A stretch of DNA of 16,048 nt from contig CAZZKG010000071.1 in the NCBI GenBank assembly GCA_964654825.1, positions 1 to 16,048 of the forward strand, read 5' to 3'. The notes beneath the pieces were generated by a model, which was given only the letters and a program-made list of their open reading frames with translations, was not told the origin of the DNA and did not search any database. Positions 7,294 to 13,877 of this stretch are shown piece by piece. The position numbers and the translations under genes are program-made. Source of the DNA: CAZZKG01 sp964654825. Lineage in GTDB: Bacteria > Gemmatimonadota > CAZMKB01. Position 1 is the stretch's first letter; the number at the start of each line of letters is the position of its first letter.

Positions 7294-8496
7294 TTACATT
7301 AGGATGACTTCTCTCAAATAATGCGCTGCTCCGGACAACCAGCTTCCCAGCGGGGAGCCCGCCCCGGCGATTGCCGCTGCCGTAGACATCAGCACTCCCA
7401 CTATTATGCATGCCGCAACGATCGCCTTGCCGACATCCTGTCCCTTCAGGCTCCCGAGTTGATCGGGCTCACCGGAGAGGTAGGCCGAAGCGGCAAAGAA
7501 CTCTTCTCCGATCAACGTATAGTCACAGGCGGCCACGAAGAAGGGCAACTGGGCGGGCATTGCCGTGCCGGCCACCTGGATGGCGCCTATGGTGTTACCG
7601 GTCTCCGCCAGGATGAGTGATTCGGCGAAGAAAGCGCCCATATAAAAACAGGCCGCGGGCTTTTCCCTCACCATCATGCCCTGCAGGTAGGCAACGTAGC
7701 CGAACTGTTCGTCCGTGACGTAGTAAATGGAGTCCTTGTTATACGCATCAGGACGTCCGGCAGCAAGATACGATGCCTGCACGGTCTCCCGGGCAGCCGT
7801 CATAACGAGCGATCGCGTGGTTGGCACCTCGACCTTCGCGTCGAACTCCGCCGCCACCCTCGATACGTGTGACAGGACGGTAAGGCCGGCAATCGTCTGG
7901 ATGTCGTTCATGTCCTGAATCCCCGGGATAAAGAGGCACGAACGACCCATTTCCGTCGCCCTTCCCACTGCCTCATCGACCGCCTCCAGGCCGGCTATCT
8001 TTCTGATTTTCAGTGGTCTTCCCTTTCTGGCATGGTTAATCCAGAATATCACGGAACCGCAGAAGGTCAGGACGATTATAAAGAGCCAGAACCGCCCTCC
8101 ATCGAACCACTGGCGTGTTGGAACCACAGCCGCCGTAGTTCGCGACGGCACTGACTGCTCGCCTTCAGAACTTATGGAGATTACCTGGAAATAGTATCCT
8201 GTGCCCCTCTCCAGTTTCTCAGCGGAGAACGCTGCAGTTCCGTTTTCGACGCGACCAATCAGATTGAAAGGCCCCCCGGCGCTGGTTGAGTTGTAAACCT
8301 CATACGCCGTCACGCGCACCGGGTCGTCTATTGAAAGATCCCATGCCAGATCGATCCTATTGCCATGATCCCATGGATGATCCTGCGCCCGCAACGACCC
8401 CGGCGGCGCCGGCGCGATACTTTCCTGAGCCCGGAGACGAAATGCCCCCGGCACGAGGAGTCCCGCTATCACTAGAGATATGAAGGCAGATTTCAT
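7294..8496 (-). CDS. FN3 plus DUF6754 membrane protein
   Basis: ATG 8496 was chosen over GTG 8511 because AAAGGA lies 6 bases before it and a clean signal peptide then begins at residue 1 (MKSAFISLVIAGLLVPGAF, cleavage near RLRAQ). The product has 400 residues. Residues about 30-127 form a fibronectin type III domain outside the cytoplasm (IDLAWDLS, TAYEVYNS, GYYFQVISISSEGEQS). A membrane helix lies at about 135-153, and residues about 160-345 match what I know of DUF6754 (GLEAVDEAVGRATEMGR, LFIPGIQDMNDIQTIAGL, VPTTRSLVMTAARE). A second hydrophobic helix lies at about 355-380. The DUF6754 part would be cytoplasmic, next to the MutL-like ATPase. Its function is unknown; the alternating helices and strands with Gly-rich turns suggest a soluble fold close to the membrane. 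The GTG alternative would overlap the previous stop as GTGA. Confidence 0.85.
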   Translation of the reverse strand: MKSAFISLVIAGLLVPGAFRLRAQESIAPAPPGSLRAQDHPWDHGNRIDLAWDLSIDDPVRVTAYEVYNSTSAGGPFNLIGRVENGTAAFSAEKLERGTGYYFQVISISSEGEQSVPSRTTAAVVPTRQWFDGGRFWLFIIVLTFCGSVIFWINHARKGRPLKIRKIAGLEAVDEAVGRATEMGRSCLFIPGIQDMNDIQTIAGLTVLSHVSRVAAEFDAKVEVPTTRSLVMTAARETVQASYLAAGRPDAYNKDSIYYVTDEQFGYVAYLQGMMVREKPAACFYMGAFFAESLILAETGNTIGAIQVAGTAMPAQLPFFVAACDYTLIGEEFFAASAYLSGEPDQLGSLKGQDVGKAIVAACIIVGVLMSTAAAIAGAGSPLGSWLSGAAHYLREVILM

Positions 8497-8507
8497 AGCC
8501 CATCCTT

Positions 8508-9662
8508 TCACTCGATGAGTTCCACGTTCGCGCGCGGTATTGTGACCACTTCACCGGAATCGAACAGGACTTCCAGCACGCGGGCCCTGGAGCCGGAATC
8601 GAGCAGCATCGGTTCGGCTGGCAGTCCGTGTACCTTACCAATTCGACCAAAGTAAGGGTCACGTATCACTCGCACCGGATACCCTATCCCGAGAACCCCC
8701 GAGGCCTGGTCCGTCTTGTCGGCCTCCGGGACCGACTCATCCACGGGTATTACGATTTCGGGTCTTATTACACCGGCGCGAATCTGTGTCGCCCCATTTA
8801 TTGAGGCCTCCGCGCCGGCACGGGACTTCAGGAGCGTAAAGGTCCGTCCCGCCATCGCGATATCACCAAAACCCTCCGTTATTATGAGGGTGATGCCAAA
8901 CTTTTCAGACCCGGTGATGGCCACTCCAAGATCATAGCCAAGAAACTCCTTGAGGTCCTTGTCGTCTATGCCTCCCGACACAAGCCCCGCGACGCCGACC
9001 TCAACCGCCTTTCGGATCGCGTCCGCGGTCATGCGGGAACCCCCGACGACAACAGCTCCCTTCATCTCCTCTCTTATCATCTCAACACCGAGAGGCCTGT
9101 CGGGGGAGTCGGACGCCAGGATTACTTTTCCAAAGGTCTCACCGCCGATTCCAAAGATCCCCTGCACGAAGGTAACCTCCGATTCTATCACGACCCCCTG
9201 ATCTGCGATCACTTCCACTATCTGACCGGGAAGGAACGCCACGACATTGACGGGATGAGGCGGTCCGCGCAGGATCACCTGACCGGTTATTTCGGAGATC
9301 GTCTCCACTGTCCCGCTCTCTTCTGAGCGGCACTCGTTCCTGAAATGTCCGAAAAAACCCTTTGTTCGTGCGAGGACATCCCCGACCTCCACCTCGTCGT
9401 TCTCCTTTATAACACAGCATTCCGGGACGTCACCCGGCGGTACCGACAGGCGATTCGCCAGGTTGATCGGGATTACGTCACCCGGCATGAAGGTCTCTGC
9501 TACCACCTGCCGGGCGCTCACCCGGTCACCCGCTTTTACCAGGACTCTGCCCGGGATCGGAAGTATGCGCCTTCGACGGATGATGGTCCGCTGGCTGACT
9601 TCCAGCCCCGGTGTATAGGCATGCGCCTTCTGCGATTCATTTCCTGAGGCTTTCTCGCTCAT
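8508..9662 (-). CDS. Protein with barrel-sandwich region and C-terminal KOW-like motif, MutL-like partner
   Basis: The product has 384 residues and no signal peptide or membrane helix. Residues about 33-60 (LPIPGRVLVKAGDRVSARQVVAET) and 86-150 (NDEVEVGDVLART, SGTVETISEITGQVILRG) resemble the paired lipoyl-like half-motifs of barrel-sandwich hybrid folds, as in RnfC or biotinyl-type proteins, but no lysine in an MKM or ETDK context is visible, so it is probably not lipoylated or biotinylated. Residues 160-300 form a Gly-rich central domain (FVQGIFGIGGETFGKV, VVVGGSRMTADAIRKAVEVG). Residues 335-383 look like a KOW/SH3 barrel (YFGRIGKVHGL, then VLEVLFDSGEVVTIPRANVELIE). The ATG overlaps the MutL-like stop as ATGA. 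The tight coupling suggests a stoichiometric partner of that ATPase. I know no experimental function for this architecture. Confidence 0.75.
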   Translation of the reverse strand: MSEKASGNESQKAHAYTPGLEVSQRTIIRRRRILPIPGRVLVKAGDRVSARQVVAETFMPGDVIPINLANRLSVPPGDVPECCVIKENDEVEVGDVLARTKGFFGHFRNECRSEESGTVETISEITGQVILRGPPHPVNVVAFLPGQIVEVIADQGVVIESEVTFVQGIFGIGGETFGKVILASDSPDRPLGVEMIREEMKGAVVVGGSRMTADAIRKAVEVGVAGLVSGGIDDKDLKEFLGYDLGVAITGSEKFGITLIITEGFGDIAMAGRTFTLLKSRAGAEASINGATQIRAGVIRPEIVIPVDESVPEADKTDQASGVLGIGYPVRVIRDPYFGRIGKVHGLPAEPMLLDSGSRARVLEVLFDSGEVVTIPRANVELIE

Positions 9663-11524
9663 TTATGTCCCGATCCGTCTTGTTGGTAAGAACCAGGCTT
9701 ACACCCTGCTTCATTCTGTCCCTGAGAATAAAGGGACATCGCTTTCACCCAGCTTCTCATAGTGTTCTTGAAAGCGGCGTGGTCGTCAGGGATCTCAAGC
9801 GGCCTCCCTCGCCCATCCAGGATCAGCCCCACGGTGCCGCCTCGGACTTCACATGTAACTTTTCTGCCCATACCCTGCCCGACGTCAACGTTCTTCGCCG
9901 GCTCGATTGACATCTCGGCGGTCTCGCCAAGGCCCAGCGCCAGCAGTTTCATCTCTCCGAAGTCGATTGCGCCCGACTTGTCGATGGTCTTTCCCTTTAC
10001 CGAATAGCCGAAACATGTCTTGCCTGTCTTTCCCCGGCCCGCGGGAGCCACCACCGTTCCAAGGTATATGAGGCAGTCCTTCTCAAACACCTCCATCGCT
10101 GCTTTCTCATGCACCTGGGCAAGCACACCGAGGTGAGGCATCATGAAGATACTGTCCTTTGCCAGCGTCGTAACACCTTCGGGCTGGAAGGCATCGATCA
10201 GGAGCATCGCCGTCTGGTTCATCCTGGGGGCATGCGATAAGACGCCACCCGAGGCTACGAGCAGGTTCAATTTCATGTTATCGATGATCGACTGACCACC
10301 CGTTTTCTGGCTGAACGTATCTCCCACGGAGCGCTGCTGCTGGATCCCTTTGAGCGTGGTGGCAAAGTCCTTGTGCTGATCATATGCAAGCCTGAGAGCC
10401 TCGCGAGCGACCGCCTGCTCAAAAACCAGCGCCTCGATAGACTGAGGAATCGTCGTGGGGCGGATCATCTTGTTCTTCACTCGATTCCTCACTTCCCGCT
10501 CGTCCATGTCGATATGGACCCACCTCATGACATTCGGCAGAGAAGCCTCCGCGCAGACATTCGATATCGAGTAGCTCATACCGAGGTTGGCGCTGACCGT
10601 CCTGTTGAACGTGCCGTTGAATACACTGAAGATGTCTGTCGTCGCGCCACCGATGTCCACGCCCACAACATTAATGTTCTGGGTTCTGGCTATTGTCTGA
10701 AGGATATCTCCAACCGCGCCTGGAGTCGGCATTATAGGGGCATCCGTCCATTCCATGAGCGTGTTATACCCCGGAGCGTGAGCCATGACGTGCTCCAGGA
10801 AGAGGTCGTGAATGGCGTCGCGGGCCGGACCAAGATTCTCCTGTTCGAGGACGGGACGAAGGTTTTCAACTATCGACAGCTCGAACCCCTCCTTGAATAG
10901 TCGCTCGATATTCGGGACGGCATCCCTGTTTCCCGCGTAGATTATCGGTAGCAGGTACTGCGCCCCAAAACGAGGCTGGGGTTTCGCCGGGGCGATCAAC
11001 TCTGCTATCTTGACTACGTGACTGGTCGTCCCGCCATCCGTTCCGCCGGAGACCAGCATCATGTCGGGACGCAATTCCCGGATACGCTGGATCTGCTCAT
11101 GTGGCTTTCGCCGGTCGTTTGAGGCTATGACATCCATCACTATCGCCCCCGCTCCCAGAGCGGCCCTCTTGGCACTGGCGGCCGTCATCTCGCGGATCAC
11201 GCCCGCGACCATCATTTGAAGTCCACCGCCCGCGCTCGATGTGGATATATAAATATCGCACCCTTCGTCTCCGGAGGCCGGCTGTATTATCCGGCGGTTT
11301 TCATCGAGTAGACGCCTGCCGGCAAGTTCGGCCACCTCTGTCACCGAGTTGGCCACGCCGACGGTTACATCGGCGAAAGGCTCTTCCACGGTTGACGGCG
11401 CCTCACCCCGGTGAGTCTGCCGATACTGACCGTCGATCTTCTGGATAAGTATAGCCTTCGTCGTGGTGCTGCCACAATCGGTGGCGAGGATCACATTTAT
11501 TTTGTCAGGATCTGTCTTCTTCAT
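9659..11524 (-). CDS. MutL/GlmL-family ASKHA ATPase ('glutamate mutase L' family), orphan
   Basis: The product has 621 residues and an actin/Hsp70-type nucleotide fold. Phosphate loop 1 is DCGSTTTK at 16-23, a Gly-rich turn STSSAGGGL lies at 95-103, the family-typical LVSGGTDGGTTS at 157-168, phosphate loop 2 GVDIGGATTD at 288-297, and the adenosine motif VASGGVLSHAP at 423-433. The end carries GLILDGRGRPLEIP (567-580), which I recognise from MutL family members. In Clostridium, GlmL lies between the two glutamate mutase subunits and is thought to act as a chaperone or reactivator of that B12 enzyme. No mutase gene is in this window; instead the neighbours are membrane proteins, so the standard name is probably misleading here. 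The start at ATG 11524 overlaps the preceding gene by 20 bases, and a Shine-Dalgarno (AAGGGA) sits unusually close to it. Confidence 0.9.
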   Translation of the reverse strand: MKKTDPDKINVILATDCGSTTTKAILIQKIDGQYRQTHRGEAPSTVEEPFADVTVGVANSVTEVAELAGRRLLDENRRIIQPASGDEGCDIYISTSSAGGGLQMMVAGVIREMTAASAKRAALGAGAIVMDVIASNDRRKPHEQIQRIRELRPDMMLVSGGTDGGTTSHVVKIAELIAPAKPQPRFGAQYLLPIIYAGNRDAVPNIERLFKEGFELSIVENLRPVLEQENLGPARDAIHDLFLEHVMAHAPGYNTLMEWTDAPIMPTPGAVGDILQTIARTQNINVVGVDIGGATTDIFSVFNGTFNRTVSANLGMSYSISNVCAEASLPNVMRWVHIDMDEREVRNRVKNKMIRPTTIPQSIEALVFEQAVAREALRLAYDQHKDFATTLKGIQQQRSVGDTFSQKTGGQSIIDNMKLNLLVASGGVLSHAPRMNQTAMLLIDAFQPEGVTTLAKDSIFMMPHLGVLAQVHEKAAMEVFEKDCLIYLGTVVAPAGRGKTGKTCFGYSVKGKTIDKSGAIDFGEMKLLALGLGETAEMSIEPAKNVDVGQGMGRKVTCEVRGGTVGLILDGRGRPLEIPDDHAAFKNTMRSWVKAMSLYSQGQNEAGCKPGSYQQDGSGHK

Positions 11525-11864
11525 TCCCTTGAATCTGTTTTTTCTCCCTTACGAGACAATCCGCCTCCAGTTTCTCAATGCGTTCACACAGATAATCGAT
11601 ACTGCCCCGCTGTTCGAGGAAATCCGTGAAGTGTTGATATCCCTCGCCTCTCAGAACTGCGGACACTATCGGCTGAAAGAAGTGCAGCACCTGTGAGCCG
11701 ACGTAACTGAGGGGTCGGAACGTCTCGAGAAATATCAGGCCGGGTGTGGACATGTGACGCCTCACGATCTCCAGACAGACACGATCTACAACCTTCCGTT
11801 GCGGTTCTGTCGGAATGGCGGGGCCCGGAGGGTCGACCGCGAAGGCATTCTTTATCCAGGTCAT
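11505..11864 (-). CDS. 119-residue conserved-looking protein before the MutL-like gene
   Basis: The product has 119 residues, no signal peptide, and is predicted mainly helical. The central segment STPGLIFLETFRPLSYVGSQ and the following LHFFQPIVSAVL are hydrophobic but short, more like an amphipathic, membrane-touching helix pair than true spanning helices. The C-terminus is charged and coiled-coil-like (YLCERIEKLEADCLVREKKQ). Its ATG overlaps the stop of the PH-like gene as ATGA (11861-11864) and its end overlaps the MutL-like start by 20 bases, which indicates translational coupling at both ends. No named family was recognised. An adaptor that brings the ATPase to the membrane is a reasonable inference. 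Confidence 0.8.
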   Translation of the reverse strand: MTWIKNAFAVDPPGPAIPTEPQRKVVDRVCLEIVRRHMSTPGLIFLETFRPLSYVGSQVLHFFQPIVSAVLRGEGYQHFTDFLEQRGSIDYLCERIEKLEADCLVREKKQIQGNEEDRS

Positions 11865-12286
11865 CTTGTGCCGGCCTCCCTCATGAAACTGGTGATTCGA
11901 GGAATCACCTTCTCCTTCTCACTGCCAAACAGGATGTGTATTCCTCGAAAGGGGTCGAGCCTCGAGGGCCTGCCGCGGGTCGAAAGGTACGCTCCGTTCG
12001 CATCATGCCTGAAGCGAATTATCTTTCCCCACGCGCAACTCTGACGACGGAACAGGTAGGTAGCGGTGATGCGTTGCGAATCAATTGTAAACCTGCTCGG
12101 GAAATAGAACCGATTGAGGGAGAACAGAAGCAGCAACGTGGAGACGACGCTCCACGGCACGCTGCGTGAAGAGAGAAACACAGTGCCTGATATGGCCAGA
12201 ATAGCCAGGGATGCGACGACTGCCGCACCGATTCTCTCTCTCGCGGGGTGAGCGCGCCACTCAAGGGTCGCGCCTTTTGTATTCAC
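11861..12286 (-). CDS. Membrane protein with PH-like region
   Basis: GTG 12284-12286 was chosen, giving 141 residues beginning just before TLEWRAHPARERI. An in-frame TTG at 12395-12397 would add 37 residues that look neither conserved nor membrane-targeting and would overlap the LarE-like gene by 29 bases. Neither start has a strong Shine-Dalgarno, so the start is uncertain. After a short basic N-terminus there are two hydrophobic helices (AAVVASLAILAISGTVFL and VVSTLLLLFSLNRFYF). A soluble beta-rich part follows: RFTIDSQRITATYLFRRQSCAWGKIIRFRHDANGAYLS in sequence order, then RLDPFRGIHILF. The order of two helices, then a strand reading R-x-T-I-x-x-x-x-I, then W-x-x-I matches the layout of bacterial PH-like (YdbS/DUF304-type) membrane proteins. 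Its role in the complex is unknown. Confidence 0.68.
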   Translation of the reverse strand: MNTKGATLEWRAHPARERIGAAVVASLAILAISGTVFLSSRSVPWSVVSTLLLLFSLNRFYFPSRFTIDSQRITATYLFRRQSCAWGKIIRFRHDANGAYLSTRGRPSRLDPFRGIHILFGSEKEKVIPRITSFMREAGTR

Positions 12287-12368
12287 TGTATGGCTCGCCG
12301 TCCGGGGAGTTTTTTTCTCGCCGGAGAACGTCCGTGATGCATCTATTGTCGGAACGATGACGGTCCTG

Positions 12369-13199
12369 TTAATCCTCGTCTCCTTGATCCGGATCAATTA
12401 CTTCGTTCATGCTCCCGGTGCGATAGCCCTGCATGTCTACGGAAACATACCTGTATCCCAGTGACTTGAGCCTTGAGACGACCTTCTCCCTTATCCCGCT
12501 GGAAGCCAGCCTCCCAACATCATCCGGCTCGACCTCTATCCTGGCCGTGTGGCCGTGGTGCCTGACACGAAGCTGTCGGAATCCGAGTTCCCTGATAAAT
12601 TCCTCTGCCCGGCCCACCATCTCCAGCTTCTCCGGTGTGATTTCGTCCCCATAAGGAAATCGGGAGGAAAGACACGCGAAGGAAGGCTTATTCCACGTCG
12701 AGAGCGACATCTTCTTCGAGTATCGCCTGATGTCCACCTTCCCCATCCCGGCTTCCATCAGGGGACTCCTGATCCCCAGCTCTTCAAGTGCTTTCCGGCC
12801 GGGCCTGTGGTCGCTTTCATCATCCCTGTTCGTTCCGTCTATGACGTGCTTGAAGCCCCTCTCTTCGGCCAACCCCTTGAGGAATGAATAGAGTTCCGTC
12901 TTGCAGTAATAACATCTGTCCGGCGGGTTCTCTCTGAAACCATCAATCTCGAGCTCGAGCGTGTGAAAGATATGATGCTCAACACCGAGTGCGCTGGCTA
13001 TCTCTCTCGCCTCTTCAAGTTGCCCGCCGGGGTATGTCTCAGAGACGGCGGTAGCCGCCAGGACATTATCCACCCCGAGGGCCTCGATGCTGCAGGAGAG
13101 CAGAAACGTACTGTCCACTCCTCCCGAGAAACCGACGATGACGGACTCGAGTCCGTCGATAATCTCCAGTAGAACCTGATACTGCTTATCGTTATCCAT
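12369..13199 (-). CDS. larE: LarE-like PP-loop ATP-dependent sulfur transferase
   Basis: ATG 13199 gives 276 residues. The PP-loop SGGVDST lies at 25-31, which binds ATP for adenylation of the substrate. LarE provides sulfur for the nickel-pincer nucleotide (NPN) cofactor of lactate racemase-type enzymes. Cys96 and Cys99 form CYYC, and Cys176 lies in ACLSSRFPYGDEI; this numbering coincides with Cys176 of the Lactiplantibacillus plantarum enzyme, whose side chain is the sacrificed sulfur. In a second known class three cysteines hold a [4Fe-4S] cluster that carries the sulfur, and the set 96/99/176 here fits that class better (inference). No larA, larB or larC lies in the window. It is the second gene of the long operon, 52 bases after the small membrane gene; no strong Shine-Dalgarno is seen, and an in-frame TTG at 13241 is an alternative start. 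Confidence 0.88.
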   Translation of the reverse strand: MDNDKQYQVLLEIIDGLESVIVGFSGGVDSTFLLSCSIEALGVDNVLAATAVSETYPGGQLEEAREIASALGVEHHIFHTLELEIDGFRENPPDRCYYCKTELYSFLKGLAEERGFKHVIDGTNRDDESDHRPGRKALEELGIRSPLMEAGMGKVDIRRYSKKMSLSTWNKPSFACLSSRFPYGDEITPEKLEMVGRAEEFIRELGFRQLRVRHHGHTARIEVEPDDVGRLASSGIREKVVSRLKSLGYRYVSVDMQGYRTGSMNEVIDPDQGDED

Positions 13200-13251
13200 C
13201 GTCAATGCCGTACAAGTATCCGGCCTGCCCCTGCTCTTCAAAAAGCCGGCA

Positions 13252-13518
13252 TCAGGATCGGGGTTCTCCTCTCCCTTCGCCGAGAAACCCCACCAGCCCG
13301 GAGATCGCGAGCCAGACGCAACCGATGATCAGAAAAATCGATATGGTAAGTTCCGCCACCTGACTTTCTGTCCCGAACCTGTTTTTCAGGAGCCAGTCAA
13401 ATAAGCTCGCCATAAGAATAAAACCGAACGCCGCGAACGCAAGCTTCCACTTCCTCCGGACCAGAAAGATGACGGCAAGGAGATAGAGGAAAACCGCTTC
13501 AGGGTCGAGACAGCCCAT
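13252..13518 (-). CDS. Small membrane protein at the head of the operon
   Basis: ATG 13516-13518 gives 88 residues; an in-frame GTG two codons upstream is an alternative, and neither has a clear Shine-Dalgarno. Three hydrophobic helices are predicted: VFLYLLAVIFLV, LAFAAFGFILMASLFDWLL and LTISIFLIIGCVWLAISGLVGFL, with basic residues (RRKWK) between the first two and a charged C-terminus. The gene reads into the LarE-like gene with a 52-base gap and the same direction, so co-transcription is likely. No family was recognised. No convincing promoter was found upstream; TTGCAA and TAGCTT, 17 bases apart just before the start, are weak matches. Confidence 0.6.
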   Translation of the reverse strand: MGCLDPEAVFLYLLAVIFLVRRKWKLAFAAFGFILMASLFDWLLKNRFGTESQVAELTISIFLIIGCVWLAISGLVGFLGEGRGEPRS

Positions 13519-13877
13519 TTGCACAAGCTAAGTCGTAACGGACAAAATTGCAAGACTGGTTTTCCTGCCGGGGATTATTCCTCAGGTATCCATAGCGGTA
13601 TCTGTTTGAGACCACAGATCCCTGTCTTGCTCAGCGAGTGAACCCGGGAGCTAAAATGGGTCAAAAAGACGTCCCTGGAGCGAGGGGGAAACTTGACGCC
13701 CCAATGCATAAGACAAATCGGGGAAACTCCACGAGACCAGACCCACTTGACAGAACCCTTGGGACAATGGTATCATCCCTACTGCGCGCGATGGTCAACG
13801 GAAGCGGGAGTGTGAGGTGTCATCCTTCCCGCATGGAAGTGTCAGCCGCGGAATGAAAGTGCAGGGTGGCGGCAAGA
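13519..13877. other. Divergent intergenic region before the sulfatase-type gene
   Basis: This 359-base stretch lies between the head of the minus-strand operon and the plus-strand sulfatase-type gene. It contains one strong plus-strand promoter and only weak minus-strand matches. Open frames in it lack start signals and were not supported. No hairpin of note or riboswitch was recognised. Confidence 0.5.
13747..13776 (+). promoter_or_regulatory. Strong sigma70 promoter of the sulfatase-type gene
   Basis: TTGACA (13747-13752) is a full -35 consensus, and TATCAT (13771-13776) matches 5 of 6 at -10, with 18 bases between. Transcription would start near 13783, about 95 bases before ATG 13878. The same TTGACA/TATCAT pair occurs at the right edge of the window. 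Confidence 0.78.

Noticed and set aside
8508..9662. Biotin or lipoyl carrier protein
   Set aside because: The barrel-sandwich motifs lack a lysine in the usual hairpin context, so modification is not supported.
10373..10900. Plus-strand open frame of 175 codons
   Set aside because: It lies wholly antisense within the MutL-like gene, whose motifs are intact across this part.
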